Of a stretch of 64,000 nt of DNA, positions 52,329-59,970 are shown in pieces. The stretch comes from Ideonella_A sakaiensis_A (GTDB lineage Bacteria > Pseudomonadota > Gammaproteobacteria > Burkholderiales > Burkholderiaceae_C), in contig NZ_CP182947.1 in NCBI RefSeq assembly GCF_048320135.1, positions 930,001 to 994,000 on the forward strand, in the 5' to 3' direction. Position 1 is the stretch's first letter, and every line of letters begins with the position of its first letter. Position numbers and translations under genes: made by a program. The notes under the pieces were generated by a model that did not search any database, was not told the DNA's origin, and worked only from the letters and a program-made list of their open reading frames with translations.

Positions 52329-53348
52329 ATGTCTCACAAGGTCCTGACCCCCGACGCGTTGACGATGATCGACGCAATCGCCCGCACTGGCAGCTTTGCC
52401 GCCGCGGCGCGCGAACTCGGCCGGGTGCCGTCGGCGCTGACCTACAGCGTGCGCCAGCTCGAGGAGGCGCTCGATGTGCTGCTGTTCGACCGGCGCTCCC
52501 GGCAGGCTGAATTCACCGCCGCCGGCCGGGAACTGCTGCACGAGGGTCGGCGGCTGCTGCAGGAGATGGAGGCGGTGTCGAACCGCGTCAAGCGGATTGC
52601 GACCGGCTGGGAGTCGCAGCTGAGCATCTCGGTCGATGGCGTGATTTCGCGCGACACCATCCTCGAATTGTGTGAAGCCTTCTACAGCCAGCCGTGCCCG
52701 ACCAGCGCGGCCGCGGCCGATGGCCCCGGCGGCCCGCCGACCCGGCTGCGGCTGCGCACCGAGGTGCTGACCGGCACCTGGGAGGCGCTCGTGACCGGGC
52801 AGGCCGATCTGGCGATCGGCGTCTCGCGGCGCCCCGGCTCGGACCAGGCGCACAGCGGTTTCCAGCTGCGCCCGCTCGGCGAACTCGAATTCGTTTTTGC
52901 AGTGGCGCCACACCATCCGCTGGCAGCGGCGACCGAACCGATTTCCGATGCGCAGCTGATCAGGCACCGCGCGGTCGCGGTCGCCGACTCGGCACAGCGG
53001 ATGGCGCCGGCCAGCGTCAACATGCTGGCCGGCCAGGATGTGCTGACCGTGCCGACGACCGCGACAAAAATCGAGGCGCAGATCCGCGGCATTGCCTGCG
53101 GCCACCTGCCGGAACCGCTGGCTCGCGAACACATCGCGGCCGGCCGCCTGGTCTGCAAGGCAACCGAGCGCGGCACCCACAAGGCCAGTCTCGGTTATGC
53201 GTGGCGGCAGGCTGCCGGCGGTGGCGGTGGCCGCAAGGTGCCGGTCGGCAATGCGCTGAAATGGTGGCTCGACCAGTTGGCCAGCCCGGCAACCCAGCGG
53301 GCGCTGCTCGAGCGCCACGCCGGTCCACGGGCCAGCCGGGTCGATTAG
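52329..53348 (+). CDS. LysR family transcriptional regulator
   Basis: 339-residue regulator. The N-terminal winged helix-turn-helix reads LTMIDAIARTGSFAAAAREL and then PSALTYSVRQLEEALDVLLF. The effector domain from about residue 95 includes EALVTGQADLAIGVSR and GELEFVFAVAPHHPLAAAT. It is divergent from the pirin gene, which is its most likely target by the usual LysR logic; many such pairs exist in proteobacteria. It runs 12 bp into gluQ, though the two need not be functionally related. Confidence 0.9.
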   Translation: MSHKVLTPDALTMIDAIARTGSFAAAARELGRVPSALTYSVRQLEEALDVLLFDRRSRQAEFTAAGRELLHEGRRLLQEMEAVSNRVKRIATGWESQLSISVDGVISRDTILELCEAFYSQPCPTSAAAADGPGGPPTRLRLRTEVLTGTWEALVTGQADLAIGVSRRPGSDQAHSGFQLRPLGELEFVFAVAPHHPLAAATEPISDAQLIRHRAVAVADSAQRMAPASVNMLAGQDVLTVPTTATKIEAQIRGIACGHLPEPLAREHIAAGRLVCKATERGTHKASLGYAWRQAAGGGGGRKVPVGNALKWWLDQLASPATQRALLERHAGPRASRVD

Positions 53349-53360
53349 CCCCGCCCGCCG

Positions 53361-54272
53361 ATGCCATACCGCGGCCGCTTCGCACCGTCACCAACCGGCC
53401 CGCTGCATGCCGGCTCGATGGTGGCCGCGCTGGCCAGCTGGCTCGATGCGCGTGCGCATCGCGGCGCCTGGCTGGTGCGCATCGAGGATGTCGATGCGCC
53501 GCGCTGCGTCGCCGGCGCCGATGAATTGATCCTGCGCCAGCTGGCCGCCTGCGGCCTGTTGCCCGACGAGGCGCCGGTCTGGCAGTCGCGCCGCAGCGGT
53601 CTGTACCAGGCGGCACTGGACCAGCTTGTTGCGAACCGGCTGGCCTACCGATGCGTCTGCAGCCGCAGCCTGATCGCTGCCTATTGGGACGCCCGCGGCA
53701 TCGCGCGCGCGCGCCACGCCGAACTGCCGTACCCGGGCACTTGCCGCGACCGCCACGACATCGATCCTGCCGAACGTTGCGCGGTCCGCGTGCGCTGCGC
53801 GACCACCGCGTCGCCGCTGCTAATCGACTGGACCGACCGGCGGCTCGGCCCGCAGCAGCAGGAACTCGGTTCGACCGTCGGTGATTTTGTCGTGTTGCGC
53901 AACGATGGCCTGTGGGCCTACCAGCTGGCAGTCGTCGTCGACGATGCGGATCAGGGCATCACCGACATCGTGCGCGGCGAGGACCTGGCCGACAACACCG
54001 CGCGGCAGATCCACCTGCAACAGCTGCTCGGGCTGGCTCGGCCGGGTTATCTGCACACGCCACTGGTGCTGGCGGACGACGGGCAGAAACTGTCCAAACA
54101 GACCGGCGCACAGCCGATCGATGCCGACCGTCCGCTCGACGTGCTGCGCCGCGCCGGCGAAGCGCTCGGCCTGCGCCACCACGCCGACGGCCTGACGGAC
54201 TGGCTGGCCGAAGCGGTCACGCACTGGTCGATGATCTACCCGCCGACGGCGCCGCGCGGCGCTCCGGGATAA
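53361..54272 (+). CDS. gluQ: Glutamyl-Q tRNA(Asp) synthetase
   Basis: 303-residue GluRS paralogue that attaches glutamate to queuosine in tRNA-Asp. The class I motif is GRFAPSPTGPLHAGSMVAAL near residue 5, and the ATP-site lysine loop is ADDGQKLSKQTGA near residue 236. The zinc motif of this family, C-x-C with a later Y-x3-C, is intact as CVCSR and LPYPGTC (residues ~97-130). The anticodon-binding domain of true GluRS is absent, consistent with the short length (E. coli 308). Confidence 0.94.
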   Translation: MPYRGRFAPSPTGPLHAGSMVAALASWLDARAHRGAWLVRIEDVDAPRCVAGADELILRQLAACGLLPDEAPVWQSRRSGLYQAALDQLVANRLAYRCVCSRSLIAAYWDARGIARARHAELPYPGTCRDRHDIDPAERCAVRVRCATTASPLLIDWTDRRLGPQQQELGSTVGDFVVLRNDGLWAYQLAVVVDDADQGITDIVRGEDLADNTARQIHLQQLLGLARPGYLHTPLVLADDGQKLSKQTGAQPIDADRPLDVLRRAGEALGLRHHADGLTDWLAEAVTHWSMIYPPTAPRGAPG

Positions 54273-54322
54273 TGCGTGCACCGAATGACGCGCCGCCGCG
54301 GCGGCCACAACGAAAGGACACG

Positions 54323-54670
54323 ATGATCACGACCGAATCCGGGCTCCAGTACGAAGACGTCAAGCAGGGCGACGGCGCCGAAGCAGTGGCTGGCCAGCAG
54401 GTGCAGGTGCACTACACCGGTTGGCTCTACAACGACGGCGAACGCGGCAGCAAGTTCGACAGCAGCAAGGACCGAGGCAGCCCGTTCAAGTTCAAGCTCG
54501 GGGCCGGCATGGTGATCGGCGGCTGGGATGAAGGCGTGCAGGGCATGAAGGTCGGTGGCACGCGGATTCTGATCATCCCGCCCGAACTCGGTTATGGCGC
54601 ACGCGGCGCTGGCGGCGTGATCCCGCCGAATGCGACGCTGCAGTTCGAGGTCGACCTGCTCGGCGTCTGA
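54323..54670 (+). CDS. FKBP-type peptidyl-prolyl cis-trans isomerase
   Basis: 115-residue single FKBP domain without signal peptide. Active-site residues occur in QVQVHYTGWLYNDGERG, KFDSSKDRGSPFKFKLGAG, VIGGWDEGVQGMKVGGTR and PPELGYGARGAGGVIPPNA. It acts as a cytoplasmic prolyl isomerase. ATG at 54323 is supported by AAAGGA upstream. The frame is open farther upstream through gluQ, and an ATG at 54272 would only add a basic, unrelated stretch. Confidence 0.93.
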   Translation: MITTESGLQYEDVKQGDGAEAVAGQQVQVHYTGWLYNDGERGSKFDSSKDRGSPFKFKLGAGMVIGGWDEGVQGMKVGGTRILIIPPELGYGARGAGGVIPPNATLQFEVDLLGV

Positions 54671-54688
54671 TACCAACGCCCGCCGGCC

Positions 54689-55657
54689 ATGCCGATCCGC
54701 TACGACATCGTCCACACGACGACATATCGCTACCACTCGCCGGTCACCTTCGGCGAGCACCGGGTGGTTTTCCGCCCGCGCGACAGTCATGACCTGCGGG
54801 TGCTGGCCACCGATCTGGAAGTGTCACCGAGCGCATCGATCCGGATGATCCAGGATCCGTATTCGAATTCGGTGGCTCTGGTGCAGCCGCTCGACAAGGC
54901 CGACGAACTGAGTTTTACCTGTTCGTTCACGATCGAGCATGCGCACACCAACAACCTCGAGCTGCCGTTGTCGCCGGCAGCCGAGATCTATCCGTTTGCC
55001 TATTCGCTGGCCGATCGCCTCGACCTCGAACACTACCTGCGGCCGCATTACGACGATTCGGACGGCAAACTGACGGCCTGGGCGCGGCAGTTTCTCAGCA
55101 AGCAGGGGCCGACCTATACGCGGCAGATGCTGGTGCGGATGAACGAGACGATCCGCGAACATTTTCGTTATGCGTCGCGCGACGAGGAAGGTACGCAGTC
55201 GCCGCTGGAGACGCTTAAACTCGGCAGCGGCAGCTGCCGTGATTTCGCATTGCTGATGATGGAGGCCGCGCGCCACCTCGGCATCGCGACACGGTTTGTT
55301 TCCGGCTACCTCTACGACCCGGCGCTCGACGCCGACGATCCACGCGACGAGCCGGGCTCGGCCTTGCACCGGCCGGACTGGCTCGACCCCGACGCGCCAC
55401 TGGTCGCGCCGGCCGATGCGCCGGTGCCGACAGTCGGCGCCGGCGCAACCCACGCCTGGATGCAGGCCTACCTGCCGGGCGCTGGCTGGGTTCCGTTCGA
55501 TCCGACCAACAACCTGCTCGGCGGCACCCAGCTGATCCGCGTTGCGGTGGCCCGGGACCCCAACCAGGCTGCGCCGGTCTCCGGCAGCTGGTTCGGTGAA
55601 GCCGATGCCTATGCCGGCATGGATGTCTCGGTGCAGGTGCATCGGATCCGCCCCTGA
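54689..55657 (+). CDS. Transglutaminase-like family protein
   Basis: 322-residue protein. The N-terminal beta domain starts MPIRYDIVHTTTYRYHSPVT, a hallmark of the bacterial transglutaminase-like family. The catalytic triad is visible as Cys in LKLGSGSCRDFALLMMEAAR near residue 183, His in GATHAWMQAYLPG near residue 254, and Asp in WVPFDPTNNLLGG. No signal peptide is apparent. Activity is likely protease or transglutaminase on unknown substrates. It starts 18 bp after the FKBP gene. Confidence 0.87.
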   Translation: MPIRYDIVHTTTYRYHSPVTFGEHRVVFRPRDSHDLRVLATDLEVSPSASIRMIQDPYSNSVALVQPLDKADELSFTCSFTIEHAHTNNLELPLSPAAEIYPFAYSLADRLDLEHYLRPHYDDSDGKLTAWARQFLSKQGPTYTRQMLVRMNETIREHFRYASRDEEGTQSPLETLKLGSGSCRDFALLMMEAARHLGIATRFVSGYLYDPALDADDPRDEPGSALHRPDWLDPDAPLVAPADAPVPTVGAGATHAWMQAYLPGAGWVPFDPTNNLLGGTQLIRVAVARDPNQAAPVSGSWFGEADAYAGMDVSVQVHRIRP

Positions 55658-55717
55658 TCGAGCGCCTGCGATTTCGCCGCGGCTGGCGCCAGCCGCTGCC
55701 GGCTGTCTGTTGGCAAC

Positions 55718-55758
55718 GTAGGAAGGCTCCTACAGCGCGGGGACCGCGCCGCCGACAG
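55718..55758 (+). promoter_or_regulatory. Composite palindromic element, copy 1 (upstream of response regulator)
   Basis: GTAGGA-AGGC-TCCTAC (55718-55733) is a perfect 6-bp inverted repeat. Twenty-five bases later the block GCGCCGCCGACAG ends at 55758. The same arrangement, with the identical 25-nt spacing, is found at 57665-57705. It lies 82 bp before the response regulator ATG. A shared operator/promoter is inferred from conservation of sequence and spacing. Confidence 0.65.
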
Positions 55759-55840
55759 ATGCAACAACTGCAACCGACGACACTTGAAGTCCGAGCGCGA
55801 GCAAGCAATCGCAGCTCAGCCCCACCAACCGGCGCAGTGG

Positions 55841-56239
55841 ATGGCGAATCTCAGAACCTATATCGTTGAAGACAGCCCGGTGATCCGGGAAAATCTCGTT
55901 GCCACGCTTGAAGAACTGGCTCCGGTGAACGTCGTGGGCACTGCGGAAGACGAGGCGACGGCCGTCGTCTGGTTGAGTGTCAATTCGCAGCAATGCGACC
56001 TGGTGATCATCGACATCTTCCTGAAAAGCGGGTCCGGCCTTGGCGTGCTGGCGTCTCCGCACCTGCGCAATACCAAGGCCAAGCTGGTCGTGTTGAGCAA
56101 CTACGCAACCGCCGACATGCGTCAGAAATGCCTCGAACTCGGCGCCGACAAGGTGTTCGACAAATCGAACGAGATCGATTCGCTCGTCAACTACTGTGTC
56201 AGCCATGCCACCGAACGTGATGCCGGCACAAGCCACTGA
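55841..56239 (+). CDS. Single-domain response regulator (receiver only)
   Basis: 132-residue CheY-like receiver with no output domain. The acidic pocket is Glu10-Asp11 in TYIVEDSPVIREN, the phospho-acceptor is Asp58 in DLVIIDIFLKSGSG, the switch residue is Ser86 in LVVLSNYA, and the conserved lysine is Lys108 in VFDKSNEI. The frame opens with TTG at 55784, but the sequence before MANLRTYIVED is not receiver-like and neither start has a Shine-Dalgarno. The adjacent kinase gene overlaps it, so it is the probable partner; the downstream target of a receiver-only protein is unknown. Confidence 0.85.
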   Translation: MANLRTYIVEDSPVIRENLVATLEELAPVNVVGTAEDEATAVVWLSVNSQQCDLVIIDIFLKSGSGLGVLASPHLRNTKAKLVVLSNYATADMRQKCLELGADKVFDKSNEIDSLVNYCVSHATERDAGTSH

Positions 56240-57650
56240 ACAGGTCCGCCGCGACGACACCGCCGACGCCGCCCCGATGAAGGTGCTGAAGCTGTTGCGA
56301 GACAGCCCCTACACCTTCCCATTGGTCGCGATGATCGCGATCCTGATGCTGGTCATCAGCGAGGTATCGCACCACAGCGCGATCAGCTCGATCGACGAGA
56401 TCCAGCAGACCGACCAGATCCGCACCCGCAACCAGGAACTGCTGCGTTTGATGGTCGATGCCGAGACCGGGCAGCGCGGCTACATGCTGACCGGACGCGA
56501 TGAATATCTGGAGCCCTACAACGAGTCGATCAAGGCTTTGCAGCGCCTGATCGAGCCGCTCGAGACGCACTACAGCAAGGACCCGCAGAGCCGGGCGCTG
56601 TTTGCCGAACTGAAGTCGAGCATCGACCGCAAGGTGTCGGAGATGCAGGCTTCGCTTGCACTCGTGAAGGAGGGCAATCCGAACGGCGCGCTGCACCTGC
56701 TGCTGACCGACATCGGCCGCGAACAGATGGATGCGGTGCGCAAGATATCGCACCAATTGATCGAATACGAAACCGGCAAGATCAGCGACCAGCGCAACTC
56801 GGTGCGGGCCACGCTGCGTCTCGGACGCATCGGTGTCGCGGTGATGACGGTATTGAGCGTCATCGCACTGATGCTCTACCTGCGCCAGCGGGTCGCGATC
56901 GAGACGCTTCGCAACGAGCAGCGGCGAACGCTGCAGCAGGAACGCGACCAGATGGAGGCACTCGCCGTCGAGCGGACCCGCCAGCTGACCGAACTTGCCC
57001 GCCACCTGCAGACTGCGCGCGAGGACGAACGCAGCCGCCTGGCACGCGATCTGCACGACGAACTCGGTGCGCTGCTGACGGCAGCCAAGCTGGACGTCGC
57101 CCGCTTGAAATCCAGGCTGCCGGAAATTTCCCCGGAAGCCGCTGCCAGGATGGCGCACCTGAACGAGACGCTGAACAGCGGCATCGCGATGAAGCGCCGG
57201 ATCATCGAGGATCTGCGACCTTCGTCCTTGTCGAACCTCGGCCTGGTGGCCGCGCTGGAGATCCTCGCGCGCGAGTTTGCCGAGGCTTCGGAGATCAAGG
57301 TCGATACCCAACTCGACGTCGTGCGGCTGTCGTCGTCGGCCGAACTGACGGTATATCGGCTGGTCCAGGAGGCCTGCACCAACATCGCCAAATATGCAAA
57401 GGCCACCGAAGTGCAGATCCGCCTGGTCGGACAGGAAAACGGTGCGCTGATCCAGGTCAAGGACAACGGCGTCGGCTTCGATCCGGCAGCCTTGCGGCAC
57501 ACCGCGTCTCACGGCCTGCTGGGCATGCGCTTCAGGGTCGAAGCCGAAGGCGGCCGGATGGAAATCGATTCTGCGCGTGGTCGTGGCACGCGCCTCAGCG
57601 CGACGCTGCCGAAGCTGCCCGACGACACAGCGCCGCCAGCAGCGGGTTGA
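56205..57650 (+). CDS. CHASE3-domain sensor histidine kinase (NarL-type HisKA_3)
   Basis: About 481-residue membrane kinase. Two transmembrane helices (LVAMIAILMLVISEV and AVMTVLSVIALMLYL) enclose a periplasmic CHASE3 domain with MVDAETGQRGYMLTGRDEYL. After a coiled segment come the HisKA_3 phospho-acceptor RSRLARDLHDELGALL and the ATPase lobe: YRLVQEACTNIAKYAKA, VKDNGVGFD, GLLGMRFRVEAEGG. This kinase class usually pairs with LuxR-type regulators, yet the adjacent regulator has only a receiver. Start is uncertain: GTG 56196, ATG 56205, 56220 or 56277 are all in frame; all overlap or adjoin the regulator gene. Confidence 0.87.
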   Translation: MPPNVMPAQATEQVRRDDTADAAPMKVLKLLRDSPYTFPLVAMIAILMLVISEVSHHSAISSIDEIQQTDQIRTRNQELLRLMVDAETGQRGYMLTGRDEYLEPYNESIKALQRLIEPLETHYSKDPQSRALFAELKSSIDRKVSEMQASLALVKEGNPNGALHLLLTDIGREQMDAVRKISHQLIEYETGKISDQRNSVRATLRLGRIGVAVMTVLSVIALMLYLRQRVAIETLRNEQRRTLQQERDQMEALAVERTRQLTELARHLQTAREDERSRLARDLHDELGALLTAAKLDVARLKSRLPEISPEAAARMAHLNETLNSGIAMKRRIIEDLRPSSLSNLGLVAALEILAREFAEASEIKVDTQLDVVRLSSSAELTVYRLVQEACTNIAKYAKATEVQIRLVGQENGALIQVKDNGVGFDPAALRHTASHGLLGMRFRVEAEGGRMEIDSARGRGTRLSATLPKLPDDTAPPAAG

Positions 57651-57664
57651 GCAGCAGCAAGCGG

Positions 57665-57705
57665 GTAGGAGCTCTCCTACGGACGTGGACAGGCGTCGCC
57701 GACAG
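57665..57705 (+). promoter_or_regulatory. Composite palindromic element, copy 2 (upstream of DUF1328 gene)
   Basis: GTAGGAG-CT-CTCCTAC (57665-57680) is a perfect 7-bp inverted repeat starting 15 bp after the kinase stop. GCGTCGCCGACAG ends at 57705, exactly 25 nt after the palindrome, as in copy 1. The second block differs from copy 1 at one of 13 bases. It lies 92 bp before the DUF1328 ATG. Confidence 0.65.
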
Positions 57706-57797
57706 CATGAAGTCCCTGCATCCCATTCGGCCAGGCACGGGCAGCACCTAAGCTCTGAGCATCAACAACAACCGCTGGCCGGTACAAGGAGAAGAAG

Positions 57798-57965
57798 ATG
57801 CTGCACTACGCCGTTGTGTTTTTTGTCATCGCGATCATTGCTGCACTGTTCGGCTTCGGCGGCATTGCCGCGAGCGCTGCAGGCATCGCGAAGATCCTTT
57901 TCGTCGTGTTTGCCATCCTGGCCGTTGCGAGCTTCCTGTACGGACTGCTCAAGCGCGGCACCTGA
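57798..57965 (+). CDS. DUF1328 (YtjA-like) small membrane protein
   Basis: 55-residue protein with two hydrophobic helices: MLHYAVVFFVIAIIAALFGF and AKILFVVFAILAVASFLYGL, with FGGIAASAAGIAK between. Length and pattern match the DUF1328/YtjA family, small inner-membrane proteins often found beside stress genes; function unknown. AAGGAG lies 7 nt before the ATG, a strong ribosome-binding site. It is the first gene after the second palindromic element. Confidence 0.88.
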   Translation: MLHYAVVFFVIAIIAALFGFGGIAASAAGIAKILFVVFAILAVASFLYGLLKRGT

Positions 57966-57998
57966 TCGACCCGAGCCAATCCCCGAACCCCCTAGAGA

Positions 57999-58391
57999 AT
58001 GCCCATGAATACATCGACCTCCACCAACATCGCTTCCTCGAACGGCTCCGGCAGCCCGGCCAGCAAGACCGGTGCGGACCGCCCCGCAGCCGACCGCGGG
58101 CGCGATATTGCAAACCAGACCTTCGATCAGCTCGCGCATGCGGTTGAAAGCGCCCGTGCCACGGCAGTCCCGGCGATCGAGAAGTTCACGACCGGTGCAG
58201 AGTCGATGGCTCAGCGCAGTGTCGAACTTGCCCGCGTCAAGTCGCAACAGATGCGCGACCAGGCTCACCTCGCTTCTGAGAAGACGGCGACATATGTCCG
58301 TCAGGAACCGGTCAAGTCGCTGCTGATCGCGGCGGCTGCCGGCGCCCTGCTGGCCTGGCTGCTCTCGCCGAGCAAGCGCGACCGCCATTGA
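57999..58391 (+). CDS. YqjD/ElaB-type (DUF883-like) C-tail-anchored protein
   Basis: 130-residue protein. The N-terminal 40 residues are low-complexity Ser/Asn/Ala. A long amphipathic helical stretch follows (NQTFDQLAHAVESARATAVP, EKFTTGAESMAQRSVELARV), then VRQEPVKSLLIAAAAGALLA and a short basic end (SPSKRDRH), giving one C-terminal membrane helix. This layout fits YqjD/ElaB/DUF883 proteins, which in E. coli associate with ribosomes in stationary phase. ATG at 57999 or 58005 are both possible. It lies 33 bp after the DUF1328 gene. Confidence 0.75.
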   Translation: MPMNTSTSTNIASSNGSGSPASKTGADRPAADRGRDIANQTFDQLAHAVESARATAVPAIEKFTTGAESMAQRSVELARVKSQQMRDQAHLASEKTATYVRQEPVKSLLIAAAAGALLAWLLSPSKRDRH

Positions 58392-58489
58392 TTCTTCCGC
58401 CCCCGTTCGACGGAGGCTCCGGCAACCTCGACGAGTCGGCTTGACAGGCGGCTCGTCGCGGCCATGAGCAACAAAGAGGAGACACCCCT

Positions 58490-59041
58490 TTGCAAGACCA
58501 GCAGAAAAACAAATCGACGCATCAGCGGCTGGAACTCGACGAATCAGGGCTGGCAGCTGCCCGCTCCCGTCTTGACGATGGCGCGATCACGCCAAGCTAT
58601 GGCCCGTGGCGCGAAGACATCGTGCGCCTGCTGAATGATGCATTGGCAACCGAGCTGGTATGCGTATTGCGCTACAAGCGGCACCATTTCACCGCGAAAG
58701 GCATGTCTTCACCGGCCGTTGCCGATGAATTCATGGTCCACGCGAATGAGGAGGCGTCGCACGCCGATCGCATCGCCGAACGCATCGTCCAGCTCGGCGG
58801 CGACCCGGACTTTGCGCCGACGACGCTGTTGCAGCGCAGCCATGCCGACTACGACGACTCGTCCGATCTGCAGGCGATGGTGCGTGCCAATCTGGTTGCC
58901 GAGCGGGTTGCCGTCGAAGCCTACCGTCAATTGATCGGCCTGCTTGGCGACAAGGATCCGACGACGCGCAGGCTGCTGGAAGAGATTCTTGCCGACGAGG
59001 AAGAACACGCAGACGAGATGGCCGATCTTCTCGAGCGTTGA
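58490..59041 (+). CDS. Ferritin-like (bacterioferritin-related) diiron protein
   Basis: 183-residue four-helix protein. Metal-ligand patterns typical of ferritin-like proteins are ALATELVCVLRYKRHHF near residue 51, HANEEASHADRIAERI near residue 85, ANLVAERVAVEAYRQL near residue 135 and ADEEEHADEMADLL at the end. It may be a Dps/bacterioferritin relative that oxidises or stores iron. The start is TTG, chosen because AAGAGGAG lies 8-9 nt upstream and no ATG occurs before the first helix. Its setting beside stress-type small proteins suggests a role in oxidative or stationary-phase protection. Confidence 0.82.
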   Translation: MQDQQKNKSTHQRLELDESGLAAARSRLDDGAITPSYGPWREDIVRLLNDALATELVCVLRYKRHHFTAKGMSSPAVADEFMVHANEEASHADRIAERIVQLGGDPDFAPTTLLQRSHADYDDSSDLQAMVRANLVAERVAVEAYRQLIGLLGDKDPTTRRLLEEILADEEEHADEMADLLER

Positions 59042-59091
59042 TAAACCGCCAGACCCTTACCGATAACAAACAGTTCACACCAGGAGAAACC

Positions 59092-59409
59092 ATGCTGATC
59101 AAATCATCCCTCATCGCCCTTGCCTCCGCCACCGCACTGCTGACCCTGCCGGGTTGCGCGGTCGTGCGCGATCAATCATCCGTCGGCCAATATGTCGACG
59201 ACACCACCATCACGACGCAGATCAAGGCCCGCATGGTCGAGAACAAGCAGGTTGATGCCGGTGCGATCAGCGTCGAGACGCTGAACGGCACGGTGCTGCT
59301 GTCCGGCTTCGCGAAAAGCGCCGAAGAGAAAGCCATGGCGCACAAGATCGCCCATGGTGTCAATGGCGTGAAAAGCGTGCGCAACGAGATCGCGATCCGC
59401 GCCAAGTAA
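59092..59409 (+). CDS. BON-domain lipoprotein
   Basis: 105-residue protein. A lipoprotein signal ends in LLTLPGCAVVRDQ, with the lipobox cysteine near residue 23. One BON domain follows: VDDTTITTQIKARMVENKQV and ETLNGTVLLSGFAKSAEEK, then HGVNGVKSVRNEIAIRAK. BON domains such as those of OsmY and DolP bind phospholipid or envelope components. AGGAGAAAC precedes the ATG. It lies 50 bp after the ferritin-like gene and before a hairpin-rich leader. Confidence 0.87.
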   Translation: MLIKSSLIALASATALLTLPGCAVVRDQSSVGQYVDDTTITTQIKARMVENKQVDAGAISVETLNGTVLLSGFAKSAEEKAMAHKIAHGVNGVKSVRNEIAIRAK

Positions 59410-59418
59410 TAAAGATTA

Positions 59419-59446
59419 CCGAAGAGTCATTTTTTGATCTCTTCGG
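59419..59446. terminator. Hairpin after the BON gene, possible weak terminator
   Basis: CCGAAGAG (59419-59426) and CTCTTCGG (59439-59446) form a perfect 8-bp stem with a T-rich loop. The six T lie in the loop, not after the stem, so termination efficiency is uncertain. Confidence 0.5.
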
Positions 59447-59482
59447 TGCATCCAATACGGCACCCGGCGCGTAAGTGTTGAG

Positions 59483-59539
59483 GTGCCGACCGAATCTTCG
59501 GTCGACACGCCGCCCGGACCTCCGTCCGTGCGGCTTTTT
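59483..59539 (+). promoter_or_regulatory. Structured leader: hairpin plus intrinsic terminator before the DUF4148-like gene
   Basis: CGACCGAA-TC-TTCGGTCG (59487-59504), extended by GTG/CAC, forms one hairpin. Directly after it GCCGC-C-CGGAC-CTCC-GTCCG-T-GCGGC (59509-59534) followed by TTTTT forms a standard Rho-independent terminator. It ends 21 nt before the ATG at 59561, so it either attenuates that gene or ends a short RNA. Confidence 0.6.
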
Positions 59540-59560
59540 CGACACCAACGGAGATTCAAG

Positions 59561-59857
59561 ATGAAAACCATTTCCTTCGCATTTGCTGCTTTCGCCCTCA
59601 CCGCCGCCACCGCCGGCCATGCCGTGGAGGCCAGCCGTTTCGAGGTGCCCACCCATTCGACACTGACCAGGGCAGAAGTGCGCGCCGAAGCCCGACAAGC
59701 CGCTGCGGCAGGAGAACTGCGCCACGGCGAAGCCGGCCAACACTTCGGCGATCCGGCAGCGTCCACCAACACCGCGAAAGCCTCGTCACCGTTGGTCAGC
59801 GTGCCGACGCATGACGAGCGACACATTGCCGGCCACTTCGCGATCGGCGGCATGTGA
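59561..59857 (+). CDS. DUF4148-like small exported protein
   Basis: 98-residue protein with a signal peptide (TISFAFAAFALTAATAGHAV), then LTRAEVRAEARQAAAAGELR, the pattern of DUF4148 proteins, which are abundant in Burkholderiales and have no known function. The remainder is low-complexity with two His residues near the end. GGAG lies about 8 nt before the ATG. A terminator-like structure immediately upstream may control its expression. A bidirectional terminator follows. Confidence 0.72.
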   Translation: MKTISFAFAAFALTAATAGHAVEASRFEVPTHSTLTRAEVRAEARQAAAAGELRHGEAGQHFGDPAASTNTAKASSPLVSVPTHDERHIAGHFAIGGM

Positions 59858-59900
59858 CGGCAAGCACTGTGCAGTCCTCAACGGCTGCACCAATAAAAAA

Positions 59901-59933
59901 AGCGGAGGCTCGATCGGAGCTTCCGCTTTTTTG
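59901..59933. terminator. Bidirectional intrinsic terminator
   Basis: AGCGGAGGCTC and GAGCTTCCGCT pair over 11 positions with one G-T wobble, flanked by a T6 run on the right and an A-run on the left. It can end transcription of the DUF4148-like gene and, on the other strand, the desaturase gene whose stop is about 40 bp away. Confidence 0.88.
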
Positions 59934-59970
59934 TTTAGCGTGCCGCACCGAGGTGCGGCAGCCTGGATCG

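Noticed and set aside
58429..58458. CGACGAG ... CTCGTCG inverted repeat before the ferritin-like gene
   Set aside because: Short arms in very GC-rich sequence with a 16-nt gap; not distinguishable from background.
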